DNA of 51,662 bases from Candidatus Gastranaerophilales bacterium (GCA_944323935.1 CALUUJ010000004.1:79062-130723); one strand, 5' to 3'. Counted from the first letter of the stretch, positions 26,870-35,862 are shown. Notes: generated from the letters alone by a model not told the origin. Translations and numbers: made by a program.

Positions 26870-27622
26870 TTATATATCAATTTTTTCCATCAACTCATCT
26901 GATATATCAAAATTAGAATAAACATTCTGCACATCATCATGTTCTTCTAACTTAGACATTAACCTTAAAATATTTGTTGCAATTTTTTCATCTGTAACTT
27001 CAACTGTATTTTCAGCAATTCTTGTTAATTCAGCAGAAGAACCCTTAAAACCATTTTTCTCAAGAGTTTCAACACAATTTTGAAACTCTTCGGGAGATGT
27101 AATTACTTTATAAACATCATCTTCATCAATAACATCTTGAGCATTGGCTTCAATGGCTGCTTCAAATAATTTATCAAAGTCTGTATTTTCTTTAGGAAAC
27201 TCAATAGCACCGACTTGTTTAAACATCCAGCCAACACAACCGGTTTCACCTAAATTTCCGCCAAATTTAGAGAAAAAGCTTCTTATATCCCCTGCGGTTC
27301 TATTTCTGTTATCAGTCATTGCTTCAATAAATATAGCGCTGCCGCCTGCACCATAACCTTCATATGTTAGTTCTTCAACATTATCAGCACCTCCGCCGCC
27401 AGCACCTTTTTCAATAGCTCTTTTTATATTATCATTTGGAAGTCCTGCGGCTTTGGCTCTATCGATGGCTGTTCTTAATCTAAAATTACCATTGGGATCA
27501 GCTCCTCCCATTTTTGCAGCAACTATTATTTCTCTTGAAAATTTTTGAAAAGTAACTCCCCTCGCTGCGTCCACAGCAGCTTTTTTGTGCTTAATCGTTG
27601 ACCACTTTGAGTGTCCTGACAT
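26870..27622 (-). CDS. YebC/PmpR-family protein (DUF28)
   Basis: 250 aa, full family length. It begins [20 protein letters not shown], the invariant N-terminus of the family. [38 protein letters not shown] and the later [10 protein letters not shown] block are also family-typical. Members have been described as transcription regulators and more recently as ribosome-associated factors helping translation of difficult sequences. Either is possible, and I cannot tell from sequence. AAAGGA precedes the ATG. It is divergent from the TPR gene with only 46 bases between starts. Confidence 0.95.
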   Translation of the reverse strand: MSGHSKWSTIKHKKAAVDAARGVTFQKFSREIIVAAKMGGADPNGNFRLRTAIDRAKAAGLPNDNIKRAIEKGAGGGGADNVEELTYEGYGAGGSAIFIEAMTDNRNRTAGDIRSFFSKFGGNLGETGCVGWMFKQVGAIEFPKENTDFDKLFEAAIEANAQDVIDEDDVYKVITSPEEFQNCVETLEKNGFKGSSAELTRIAENTVEVTDEKIATNILRLMSKLEEHDDVQNVYSNFDISDELMEKIDI

Positions 27623-27668
27623 ATATTATATCCTTTCATATTTTTTTATTTTATATTACAATAAAAGT

Positions 27669-28442
27669 ATGGAAAATGAAACAAATGTCAACATACAACA
27701 AGCATTAGATGCATTTAAAGCAACAGATTATGAACAAGCTGTTGAATCATTCCTTAAAGTATTGGAAGAAGATAAAAACAACCCCAATATTCTTAATAAT
27801 ATTGGACTATGTTATGCTAAGTTGGCAAAAGACGATTTAGCTATTGAGTATTTCCTAAAAGCGCTGTCTTTTAATCCAAAATCAGTGCAAACATATATAA
27901 ATCTTGCAGATGTATATTATAGGAATAAAAATATTATTGAGGCTATAAATTTATTAGAAAATGGAGTAACTCTTATGCCTCAAGAAATTGCTTTAAAACA
28001 TTACTTATCTCGTTTTTATGTAGAAGATTGCAGATATGATTTAGCAATGGATCAGTTATTTGAAATTTTAGATATTGATGAAGATAATGTTGATGCTTAT
28101 TGGGATTTAGGAAACATTCAATTTGAACTTGGTGACTACGATAGTGCTGCTGAAAATTATGAAAATGTATTAGAGAAAGTTACTGATAACGCAGTTTTAT
28201 ATTATCAAACAGCAATAACATATGAAGCAAATGATAATACAGATAAGGCTATTTCGAATCATTTAAAAGCAATATCATGTAACGAAAATTTTCACCCCTC
28301 TTATAAAAAATTAGGTATTTTATTTTTAGCACGAAATGATAAAGAAAGTGCTATTGAATATTTTCAAGACTATTTAAATTTCGATTTACCTTCTGATGAA
28401 AAGAAAAATATTGAAGAAATAATTTCCAGAATTAGCAAATAA
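27669..28442 (+). CDS. TPR-repeat protein
   Basis: 257 aa from ATG 27669, consisting almost wholly of tetratricopeptide repeats (about seven). Examples are NILNNIGLCYAKLAKDDLAI, TYINLADVYYRNKNIIEAI, AYWDLGNIQFELGDYDSAAE and ALYYQTAITYEANDNTDKAI. There is no signal peptide, membrane segment or extra domain, so it is a cytoplasmic protein-binding scaffold of unknown partner. An upstream in-frame start at 27585 would run back over the yebC start and is rejected. A TACAAT box ends 6 bases before ATG 27669 and no ribosome site is visible, suggesting a leaderless message. Confidence 0.85.
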   Translation: MENETNVNIQQALDAFKATDYEQAVESFLKVLEEDKNNPNILNNIGLCYAKLAKDDLAIEYFLKALSFNPKSVQTYINLADVYYRNKNIIEAINLLENGVTLMPQEIALKHYLSRFYVEDCRYDLAMDQLFEILDIDEDNVDAYWDLGNIQFELGDYDSAAENYENVLEKVTDNAVLYYQTAITYEANDNTDKAISNHLKAISCNENFHPSYKKLGILFLARNDKESAIEYFQDYLNFDLPSDEKKNIEEIISRISK

Positions 28443-28474
28443 ATATATTCTTACGGCTAATAAAATATTTATAT

Positions 28475-28505
28475 AGTCATAACATAATTTATTAGTGTTA
28501 TGACT
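28475..28505 (+). promoter_or_regulatory. Inverted repeat upstream of glutaredoxin
   Basis: A perfect 9-bp inverted repeat AGTCATAAC/GTTATGACT separated by 13 AT-rich bases, ending 14 bases before the glutaredoxin ATG. There is no T-run after it, so it fits an operator or leader structure better than a terminator. Confidence 0.45.
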
Positions 28506-28519
28506 TTAGGGTATTTTAT

Positions 28520-28792
28520 ATGAAAAACATTATTATTTATACTGTAGACTACTGTCCATACTGTAAAAAGGCAGAAATGCTTTTACAAGAGAAAGGTCTC
28601 GATTATCGAAAAATTGATATTTCAGAAAATGAAGAAGAATACCGCAATAAGTTAGGCGAATACTATGGTATCAAAGGACGCGTAACTGTACCGCAAATTA
28701 TAATCGGGGATAAACGCATTGGCGGCTATGATGATTTAAATAAAATGAATAAATCAGGTGAATTAGATAAATTATTAGAAAATCAGGTTTAA
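28520..28792 (+). CDS. Glutaredoxin, GrxC type
   Basis: 90 aa, family length. It begins with a short strand and then the dithiol active site CPYC (12-15) in VDYCPYCKKAEMLL. The cis-proline motif TVPQIIIGDKRIGG and the GGYDDL glutathione-contact region follow. It should reduce disulfides or glutathione mixed disulfides in the cytoplasm. The following gene starts one base after its stop, so a functional link with the Hcp-like protein is likely. An AGGG sequence about 10 bases before the ATG serves as ribosome site. An inverted repeat lies just upstream. Confidence 0.93.
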   Translation: MKNIIIYTVDYCPYCKKAEMLLQEKGLDYRKIDISENEEEYRNKLGEYYGIKGRVTVPQIIIGDKRIGGYDDLNKMNKSGELDKLLENQV

Positions 28793-28793
28793 T

Positions 28794-30398
28794 ATGATGA
28801 ATAAATTTTTTAATTACTATGATTCTTTATGCGTAGGGGCAAATACACCTACCGTTTTTGCATTTGATCCATATGTTACAGCAATAAAAGAATTATTTGT
28901 TTCTGAACTTCAACAAATCGTTTTTTATATAGAAAAATTAAAAGAATTAGAAATTGATATGAGTTTATACACAGACAAAGTAATTGAGTTCATTTCAATT
29001 TTGATAGTAAATCTTGATTTTAGAAAAGAAAGTTTCTTTGTAATAATTGAAGACTTATATAATAATAAAAAAATGCTTGAAAAAATGTATATTTCTGCTT
29101 GTGAAAAGGTGAACAAAAAAGCAGAATTAATTCCAGAAAATAAAGAAAATTATTCTTCAAGAGATGTCATACTAAAAGCTTTAAATGAAAAAGAAAAAAA
29201 TATTCAAGAAAAATTTTCAAAAATAAAACTCGATAAAAATAAAAAAAATCTATATGAAATAATGATTAACCTTGTACTAAATTCGTGCAATTGTCTAATT
29301 GAATTAAAAAATTATAAAATAGATTTTACTGAAGGAAAAAACGAAGTTCTAAAGTTACTAAATACAACTAATTTCCCAGATTTGACTGATAAAAATTTGA
29401 TATCTGTTATAAAAAATTTTTCAAAATGTAATTACAAAATTATGAAATTACTATATAGTACAATAATCCAAGAATATGGTCCTGTATGCGAAATAAGTGT
29501 ACCATTATGTAAGAAAAGAGGTAAAGCTATACTTGTTTCTGGAAACAGTTTTCTTGATTTAGAAAAAATACTTACTGCTGTTGAAGGATTAAATATAAAT
29601 GTATACACCCACCATGAAATGATTAGCGCATTTCAATATAAACAATTTTCAAAATTTACAAATTTAGTTGGTCATTATCAAAAATCAGATAATAATTTCC
29701 AACTGGATTTTGCCTCATTTCCAGGTCCCATATATATCTCTGGAAATTCAGTCCCCAAAATAGATGTAATAAGAGGGCAGATATATACCTCAGAAAAATA
29801 TCCGGCCTTTGGAATTGCAAAAATTGAGAATAATAACTATGACCCCTTAATTAAATATGCTCTTGATTCCAAAGGATTTGAAAAAGAAAAAGAAATTAAT
29901 AAAATTAAAATAGGCTATGATGTAGAAGAACTAAATAAGGAAATTGATATAATCTTAGATAAAATTAAGCAAAAAGAAATTAAAAATATATTTATAATTG
30001 GCATAATAGATCAATTCAATCATTCAAATAAATATATAAATGATTTTTTAGAACATTGCCCTGATAATAATTACATCATTTCACTTTCATACAATAGAAA
30101 AAGAGAAAATTTATGGCACGTAAACTCATATTTTGATTTTTCTGTCGTATATAAAATAATTGAAACCTTAATAGAAAAAAATCCATCAATCAACAAAAAA
30201 ATTAGTGTTTTCATAACTGATTGTAACGCTACTACCATTGCACATATATTTAATTTAATTCATTTAGAAATAAATAATATATTTCTGGGACCATGTTGTC
30301 CTAATATAATAAATCCAATATTAATTGATGGATTATCCGAACTATTTAATGTCAAAAAAATAACAAATGCTGTTGAAAATATTAATTCTATAAAATAA
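28794..30398 (+). CDS. Degenerate hybrid-cluster-protein (Hcp/prismane) homologue
   Basis: 534 aa. The second half follows Hcp closely: ILVSGNSFLDLEKIL, VYTHHEMISAF, FPGPIYISGNSVP, IYTSEKYPAFG, IKNIFIIGIID, YIISLSYNRKREN and LEINNIFLGPCCPNIINPIL. Hcp normally holds a 4Fe-4S and a hybrid Fe-S-O cluster and reduces NO or hydroxylamine. Aligned from memory, the hybrid-cluster ligands are mostly replaced: the His of SGHD is N251, and the four cysteines fall at S319, I405, Y433 and an unaligned gap near 447. The final Glu is D476; only Glu at 275 remains. The N-terminal cysteine cluster is absent too. It is therefore probably not a reductase and may be a structural or binding pseudoenzyme. It begins one base after the glutaredoxin stop. 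Confidence 0.8.
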   Translation: MMNKFFNYYDSLCVGANTPTVFAFDPYVTAIKELFVSELQQIVFYIEKLKELEIDMSLYTDKVIEFISILIVNLDFRKESFFVIIEDLYNNKKMLEKMYISACEKVNKKAELIPENKENYSSRDVILKALNEKEKNIQEKFSKIKLDKNKKNLYEIMINLVLNSCNCLIELKNYKIDFTEGKNEVLKLLNTTNFPDLTDKNLISVIKNFSKCNYKIMKLLYSTIIQEYGPVCEISVPLCKKRGKAILVSGNSFLDLEKILTAVEGLNINVYTHHEMISAFQYKQFSKFTNLVGHYQKSDNNFQLDFASFPGPIYISGNSVPKIDVIRGQIYTSEKYPAFGIAKIENNNYDPLIKYALDSKGFEKEKEINKIKIGYDVEELNKEIDIILDKIKQKEIKNIFIIGIIDQFNHSNKYINDFLEHCPDNNYIISLSYNRKRENLWHVNSYFDFSVVYKIIETLIEKNPSINKKISVFITDCNATTIAHIFNLIHLEINNIFLGPCCPNIINPILIDGLSELFNVKKITNAVENINSIK

Positions 30399-30424
30399 AA
30401 AGAGGAAGCAATGCTTCCTCTTTT
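30398..30424. terminator. Bidirectional intrinsic terminator
   Basis: A 13-bp inverted repeat AAAAGAGGAAGCA/TGCTTCCTCTTTT around a single base (an effective 5-base loop), between convergent Hcp-like and fabF genes. Confidence 0.85.
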
Positions 30425-30427
30425 CTA

Positions 30428-31684
30428 TCAATATTTTTTAAATATTAACACTGCATTATGTCCTCCAAATCCAAAAGAATTTGTTAAAGCAATATTAACA
30501 TTCATTTTTTCAGCTTTGTTTGGTACATAGTTCAAATCAGCAACTTCTTCATCCAAATTATCAAGATTAATTGTCGGAGGAACAATATCATTGTTAATAG
30601 CTTTAATACAAATAACTGATTCAGCAGCACCTGAAGCACCAAGCATGTGACCGGTTTCCGATTTTGTAGAACTTACTCTTAAATTCGGATTTTTTAATTT
30701 ATCTCCAAAAATACTTGCAATAGCCTTGGTTTCAGCAATATCTCCAAGATGTGTACTTGTTCCGTGTGTATTAATATATTGTACATCTTCAGCGTTAATT
30801 CCTGCATCATTAAGTGCGAATTCCATTGCTTTTGCAGCACTTAACCCCTCAGGATGAGGCGCAACAACATCATAAGCATCGCCAGTCTGACCGTATCCGA
30901 TAATCTCTGCATAAATTTTTGCACCACGCTTTTTTGCATGTTCTAATTCTTCCAAAACTAGAATACCTGCACCTTCTGCCATTACAAATCCATCACGATC
31001 CTTATCATAAGGTCTTGAAGCTTTCTCTGGTTCATCATTGCGTTTTGAAAGTGTTTTAGCTGCGGTAAAAGCCCCTAAGCCGATTGTACATATAGCTGCT
31101 TCACTACCTCCTGCTATTACTGCATCTGCTTCTCCATATTGAATTGTTCTAAACGCATCACCAATACAATGTGCCGCAGTTGCGCAAGCCGTAACTATTG
31201 CTTTATTTACACCCTTTGCACCAAATTCAATAGAAACTTTACCTGCACACATGTCACAAATCAACATGGGAATAGTAAATGGTGAGCATTTTGTAGGACC
31301 TTTTGTTAACATAGCCTCATAACTTTTCTCAATTGTATGAAAACCGCCTGCTGCACTACCAACAATAACTCCAAATCTATATGGATCAATATCTGACTCT
31401 TTTATTCCTGAATCTGCAACAGCCTCTCTTGCTGCAACGATAGAATATTGTAAAAATTTATCCAGTCTTTTAGCTTCTTTTGGTTCAAAATAATCAACAG
31501 GATTAAAAACAGACTCTTTTATTTCTCCGCCTATTAATACAGAATGACCGGTCATATCACCCATGTTTTCAATTTTAGATATAGCACTCTTACCGTTAAC
31601 AACTCCATCCCATAATTTTTCAGCCCCAACGCCAAATGGAGACACAACGCCCATACCTGTTATTACTACTCGTCTTTTTGTCAT
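30428..31684 (-). CDS. fabF: 3-oxoacyl-[acyl-carrier-protein] synthase II
   Basis: 418 aa from ATG 31684. An in-frame GTG three codons upstream is less likely because the AGGTG ribosome site is too close to it and well placed for the ATG. Thiolase fold with the KAS II triad: Cys167 in VTACATAAH, His307 in NTHGTSTHLGD and His346 in SETGHMLGASGA. It elongates acyl-ACP chains with malonyl-ACP in the cytoplasm. It is the last gene of the fatty-acid operon, 93 bases after acpP. Confidence 0.96.
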   Translation of the reverse strand: MTKRRVVITGMGVVSPFGVGAEKLWDGVVNGKSAISKIENMGDMTGHSVLIGGEIKESVFNPVDYFEPKEAKRLDKFLQYSIVAAREAVADSGIKESDIDPYRFGVIVGSAAGGFHTIEKSYEAMLTKGPTKCSPFTIPMLICDMCAGKVSIEFGAKGVNKAIVTACATAAHCIGDAFRTIQYGEADAVIAGGSEAAICTIGLGAFTAAKTLSKRNDEPEKASRPYDKDRDGFVMAEGAGILVLEELEHAKKRGAKIYAEIIGYGQTGDAYDVVAPHPEGLSAAKAMEFALNDAGINAEDVQYINTHGTSTHLGDIAETKAIASIFGDKLKNPNLRVSSTKSETGHMLGASGAAESVICIKAINNDIVPPTINLDNLDEEVADLNYVPNKAEKMNVNIALTNSFGFGGHNAVLIFKKY

Positions 31685-31777
31685 TTTATACACCTATAAA
31701 TATCTTATTATAATTGAATGAGGAGAACTTGCAAACCAAGAACCCCTCATTAAAATCCTAATTAATTATTTGAGCGA

Positions 31778-32011
31778 TTAAGAATTTGCTTCAATGTAAT
31801 TAACTGCATCTTGTACCGTTGCTATTTTTTCAGCATCTTCATCAGGAATTTCGCAACCAAATTCTTCTTCAAAAGCCATAACTAATTCAACTGTATCTAA
31901 AGAATCAGCACCTAAATCTGCCGTAAAACTAGCTTCAGGAGTAACAGAGCTTTCATCAACACTTAATTGTTCAACTACAACTTTTTTTACTCTTTCTAGA
32001 ACGTCACTCAT
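31778..32011 (-). CDS. acpP: Acyl carrier protein
   Basis: 77 aa, acidic, family length. The phosphopantetheine serine is S37 in [13 protein letters not shown], followed by the typical acidic helix and PDEDAEKI. It carries growing acyl chains for FabD/H/F/G and for PlsX. GAGG precedes the ATG. The 92-base gap after fabG contains a separate good promoter, so acpP-fabF can be transcribed apart from the rest of the operon. Confidence 0.97.
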   Translation of the reverse strand: MSDVLERVKKVVVEQLSVDESSVTPEASFTADLGADSLDTVELVMAFEEEFGCEIPDEDAEKIATVQDAVNYIEANS

Positions 32012-32066
32012 TTTTTTTCTACCTCATTTTTAACTAATACTTAATTTATTTTATTATTCTTAATAT

Positions 32067-32094
32067 ATTATACTATTTACATTTAATTTTGCAA
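32067..32094 (-). promoter_or_regulatory. Internal promoter before acpP
   Basis: On the minus strand TTGCAA (32094-32089), a 16-base spacer and a perfect TATAAT (32072-32067), starting a transcript about 50 bases before acpP. Confidence 0.7.
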
Positions 32095-32103
32095 ATTTGT
32101 AAA
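32088..32103. promoter_or_regulatory. Near-palindrome overlapping the acpP -35 box
   Basis: TTTGCAAATTTGTAAA is a 16-base inverted repeat with a single mismatched pair and covers the -35 box of the acpP promoter. The position suits a repressor site, but no regulator is identified and AT-rich palindromes arise by chance. Confidence 0.35.
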
Positions 32104-32832
32104 CTAAATAACAAGACCACCATCTACACCAATTACTTGACCAGTTATATATGTTGCATCTTCAACTAAGAATTTAACTGTTTTTGCAATATCTTCAGGT
32201 AGACCAAGTCTTCTTAACGGTATATGCTCTATCATTTTTTCCGTATCTAAGTCTTTTGTCATATCTGTTTGTATGAATCCGGGTGCTATAGCATTTACTC
32301 TTATGTTTCTGGAGCCCAACTCTTTTGCTAATGATTTAGTAAATCCAATCAATCCTGCTTTTGCAGCTGAATAATTTGCTTGCCCTGCATTACCATATTG
32401 TCCCACAATACTTGACATATTAATAATACACCCGGAACGTTGCTTAATCATCATTCTGATTATTGGACTTGTCATATAAAAAGCACTGCTTAAATTTGTA
32501 TTAATTACAGCATCCCAATTTTCAGCACTCATTCTCATAAATAAGCCGTCACGGGTGATTCCCGCATTATTTACTAAAACATCAACTTTCCCAAAATCAG
32601 CAAGAACATCTTCTACCGCTTTTGCACAAGCATCTTTATCAGCTACGTTGTATTTATATGCTTTTGCATTAACATTTAATGACTTTAACTCTTCTATTGT
32701 TTTATTTGCAGCCTCATCATTTCCTGCATAACTTATAGCCACATCATAACCTGCCTTTGCAAGTTCTATTGCACATGCTTTACCAATACCTCTTGATGCA
32801 CCTGTAACTAATGCAACTTTATTTTCAGACAT
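32104..32832 (-). CDS. fabG: 3-oxoacyl-[acyl-carrier-protein] reductase
   Basis: 242 aa short-chain dehydrogenase. Cofactor loop TGASRGIGKA (10-19) and NNAG (88-91). The catalytic residues are Ser141 in INMSSIVGQ, Tyr154 and Lys158 in YSAAK. GVDGG near the end is typical of FabG. It reduces 3-oxoacyl-ACP with NADPH. AAGGAG precedes the ATG, whose last base overlaps the fabD stop (TAATG), so translation is coupled. Confidence 0.96.
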   Translation of the reverse strand: MSENKVALVTGASRGIGKACAIELAKAGYDVAISYAGNDEAANKTIEELKSLNVNAKAYKYNVADKDACAKAVEDVLADFGKVDVLVNNAGITRDGLFMRMSAENWDAVINTNLSSAFYMTSPIIRMMIKQRSGCIINMSSIVGQYGNAGQANYSAAKAGLIGFTKSLAKELGSRNIRVNAIAPGFIQTDMTKDLDTEKMIEHIPLRRLGLPEDIAKTVKFLVEDATYITGQVIGVDGGLVI

Positions 32833-33773
32833 TATACAAGCTCCTTTTCTTTTATTTCAGATACTACACAATTCAATGATTCATAATCATAAATATTCAT
32901 AGTATTAAGTTCTGTGTTAATCTTTTTATTTAATCCGGCAAGAACTTTTCCCGGTCCGATTTCAATGAAATCACTAGTATATTCTTCTGCAATTCTATTA
33001 ATAGTTTTTGTCCAGAGTACTGAAGAACTTATTTGATTCGGAAGCTTATTTTGTAATTCTTCTCCTAAGAATGTAGGCTTTGCATCAACATTTGTAAATA
33101 CCGGAATTTCAACATTTTTAAATTCAAATTGATTTACGAAAGTGCTAAATTCATGACCGGCATCTGCCATAATAGGAGAATGAAATGCGCCTGATACCGC
33201 TAACGGAAGTACTCTTTTTGCACCGGCTTCCTTAAACATATCGAGACTCTTACTAATTTCTTCTTTGTCTCCTGTAATTACAACTTGCCCTGGAGAATTA
33301 AAATTAGCAACATATACATTATTTAATTTTCTTGTAATATTAATAACCGACTCATCATCTAAACCAAGTACTGCAGCCATTCCGCCTTGTGTTGTTTCAG
33401 CTGCTTTATTCATTAAATAAGCTCTTTTTTGTATTAACTTAAGTACTGATTTTAAATCCAAAGCACCGGAAACATATAATGCAGCATACTCACCTAAACT
33501 ATGACCGGCACAACAAACAGGTTTTATATCAATCTGTTCTCTAAGTGCTTCAAGTGCAGCAATAGAAACTGTAAGTATACAAGGCTGAGAATTTATAGTT
33601 TTCATTAATTCTTCTTCTGAGCCATTAAAGCACAACTCCGAAATATCATATCCTAAAACCTCATTCGCAATATTGAAAACTTTCTTTGCTGCAGGAGAAT
33701 TTTCATATAAATCTTTGCCCATCCCAACTTTTTGAGCACCTTGCCCTGGAAAAATAAAAGCATATTTTTTCAT
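32832..33773 (-). CDS. fabD: Malonyl-CoA:ACP transacylase
   Basis: 313 aa. Starts KKYAFIFPGQGAQKVGMGK, the oxyanion-hole region. The nucleophile Ser92 lies in AGHSLGEYAAL, the partner His in SGAFHSPIM (about 200), and EIGPGKVLAGL near the end is typical. It moves the malonyl group from CoA to ACP. The start overlaps the fabH stop by one base and its own stop overlaps fabG, forming a tightly coupled fabH-fabD-fabG set. Confidence 0.97.
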   Translation of the reverse strand: MKKYAFIFPGQGAQKVGMGKDLYENSPAAKKVFNIANEVLGYDISELCFNGSEEELMKTINSQPCILTVSIAALEALREQIDIKPVCCAGHSLGEYAALYVSGALDLKSVLKLIQKRAYLMNKAAETTQGGMAAVLGLDDESVINITRKLNNVYVANFNSPGQVVITGDKEEISKSLDMFKEAGAKRVLPLAVSGAFHSPIMADAGHEFSTFVNQFEFKNVEIPVFTNVDAKPTFLGEELQNKLPNQISSSVLWTKTINRIAEEYTSDFIEIGPGKVLAGLNKKINTELNTMNIYDYESLNCVVSEIKEKELV

Positions 33774-34771
33774 TATGCAATCCCTTCTCTTAACCTAACA
33801 ACCGTTGTTCCAACTGTCATACCGGCACCAAATCCTGTTAAAATTGCACTGCAAGGAAGCTTCATTTTTCCACTTTCAATAGCTTCAACTAATGCAATTG
33901 GAATAGACGCTGCAGAAGTATTTGCATAATCTTTTATATTTGAAATAACATTTTCTGGATTAAATTCTAAACGTTTTTCTAAAGCTTCTATAATTCTCAT
34001 ATTTGCTTGATGAGGTACAAGGTAATCAATCTCATTCATTTTTAAACCTGATTTGGCAACACATTCTTCAATATATCCAGGAAGCTTTGTTACAACGTAT
34101 TTATAAACTTCTTTACCATCCATTTTAACATACATTTTAGGCTCTTCATTCGGTTCAACCAAAGGACAGTTTTTACCAGGTGTTGGCATTTTTATAAAAT
34201 CACCTAAATGACCTTCCGCTTTTAAATCAATTGAAAGAATATCATCTTGCTCATCATCAGAAATGGTTAATACCATAGCGCCAGCTCCATCACCAAAAAG
34301 TACACATGAAGCTCTATCCGACCAATCCAAACATCTTGAAACTGCATCAGTTGCAACTACTAATATATTTTTTGCCATGCCTGATTTTATTAGTCCTCTT
34401 GATATACCCATTCCATATATAAGACCTGAACATGCAGCTGTAATATCAAAACAAGCTGCATTTACAGCACCTATAGCTGCTTGTATTTCACAAGCTGTTG
34501 ATGGATATATATGTGTACCCAAACTTGCTGCAGCTATAATATAATCGATTTCTTCAACATTAATTCTTGACTTTTCCAATGCTTTTTTTGCAGCACCAAT
34601 TCCCATCTCAACAGCAGACTCATTTCCAGATAAAACTCGTCTTCTTTCTATACCGGTCCTTGTTCTGATCCATTCATCAGAAGTATCAATTATTTTAGTT
34701 AAATCATCATTTGTAATTACAGTTTTAGGAACTTGAAACCCTAATCCCGCAATTTTTATCGGAATACTCAT
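33773..34771 (-). CDS. fabH: 3-oxoacyl-[acyl-carrier-protein] synthase III
   Basis: 332 aa. Thiolase fold with Cys114 in ITAACSGLIYGM, His in VPHQANMRI and Asn in NTSAASIP, the KAS III triad. SDEWIRTRTGIERRR is the CoA-binding arginine/tryptophan region. It condenses an acyl-CoA (usually acetyl-CoA) with malonyl-ACP to start synthesis. A GGGAGA ribosome site lies in the end of plsX, one base separates the two genes, and the fabH stop overlaps the fabD start. Confidence 0.97.
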   Translation of the reverse strand: MSIPIKIAGLGFQVPKTVITNDDLTKIIDTSDEWIRTRTGIERRRVLSGNESAVEMGIGAAKKALEKSRINVEEIDYIIAAASLGTHIYPSTACEIQAAIGAVNAACFDITAACSGLIYGMGISRGLIKSGMAKNILVVATDAVSRCLDWSDRASCVLFGDGAGAMVLTISDDEQDDILSIDLKAEGHLGDFIKMPTPGKNCPLVEPNEEPKMYVKMDGKEVYKYVVTKLPGYIEECVAKSGLKMNEIDYLVPHQANMRIIEALEKRLEFNPENVISNIKDYANTSAASIPIALVEAIESGKMKLPCSAILTGFGAGMTVGTTVVRLREGIA

Positions 34772-34772
34772 T

Positions 34773-35831
34773 CTATTCTATCTCCCCATAATAAGATGCA
34801 ATACTCTTATTTACACCAGCTTCAACTGCGTTATATGCTACCTTTACTGCATTTTTTATCGCATAAGCAGAAGAACGTCCATGGCATATAACTGTTATTC
34901 CTTTTACACCAAGTAAAAGAGCACCGCCAAATTCTTCATAATTAACTTTTGCATACATTTTCTTTAATATTGGTCTTACTAAAAAACCAATTAGCTTTGT
35001 GACCGGATCATGATAAAACTCTTGTTTTACCATATAGAAAAACATTCTTGCTACACCTTCTATAGTTTTCAATGTTACATTTCCGACAAAACCATCACAA
35101 ATAATTACATCACAATTGCCTAAGAATATTTCTTTGCCTTCAGCATTACCTATAAAATTCAACTTATCTTTATTTTCTTCAAATATCTTATATGTATCTT
35201 TAGCAAGTTCATCACCTTTACCTGCTTCTTCTCCAATATTTAATAGGGCTACTCGAGGATTTTCGATTCCTAAAACAGATTTTGCATAAGTGGACCCCAT
35301 TATACCAAATTGATATAACATCTCAGGAGTACAATCTGTATTTGCACCTGAATCCATCAATACCAAAGGACCTTTCATTGTGGGCAATACTGTTGCAATC
35401 GCAGGTCTTTCAATACCATGAAGCCTTCCGAGTCCAAAAAGACTAGCCCCCATAGCTGCACCTGTAGAGCCTGCCGCTACTACTGCATCAGAACTACCTG
35501 TAACTACTGCATTAACGGATAGCACTATAGAAGAATTTTTCTTTTTTCTTATTGCTTGTCCGGGAGCTTCACCCATTTCTATTACTTCTGAAGCATGAGT
35601 CTTTTTTATATCAAGCTTTTTTGTATTGACCTTTATCTTTTTTGCTGCAAACATTCCTCCGCCTACAACTATTCCTTCCTGATCAATACGATCAAGCTCT
35701 CTTTCAATGTCATATAACTTGCCCACTAACTCAATGGGAATATTATATTCCATTGCAGCCCATACAGCCCCTTCTACCACAGCCTTAGGAGCGTAATCTC
35801 CTCCCATTGCATCTATAGCTATCCTAGTCAT
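34773..35831 (-). CDS. plsX: Phosphate acyltransferase PlsX
   Basis: 352 aa. Begins TRIAIDAMGGDYAPKAVVEGA, the family hallmark, with SVNAVVTGSSDAVVAAGSTGA, LMDSGANTDC and ICDGFVGNVTLKTIEG following. It converts acyl-ACP to acyl-phosphate for PlsY, linking fatty-acid synthesis to phospholipid formation at the membrane. AGGAAAG precedes the ATG. Its position between rpmF and fabH is the classical bacterial arrangement. Confidence 0.97.
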   Translation of the reverse strand: MTRIAIDAMGGDYAPKAVVEGAVWAAMEYNIPIELVGKLYDIERELDRIDQEGIVVGGGMFAAKKIKVNTKKLDIKKTHASEVIEMGEAPGQAIRKKKNSSIVLSVNAVVTGSSDAVVAAGSTGAAMGASLFGLGRLHGIERPAIATVLPTMKGPLVLMDSGANTDCTPEMLYQFGIMGSTYAKSVLGIENPRVALLNIGEEAGKGDELAKDTYKIFEENKDKLNFIGNAEGKEIFLGNCDVIICDGFVGNVTLKTIEGVARMFFYMVKQEFYHDPVTKLIGFLVRPILKKMYAKVNYEEFGGALLLGVKGITVICHGRSSAYAIKNAVKVAYNAVEAGVNKSIASYYGEIE

Positions 35832-35862
35832 ACTTTCCTATATCCCCATTTTTCTTGTTAAT

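Noticed and set aside
27585..27668. Upstream start for the TPR gene
   Set aside because: It overlaps the yebC start codon region and has no ribosome site. A -10 box lies directly before ATG 27669.
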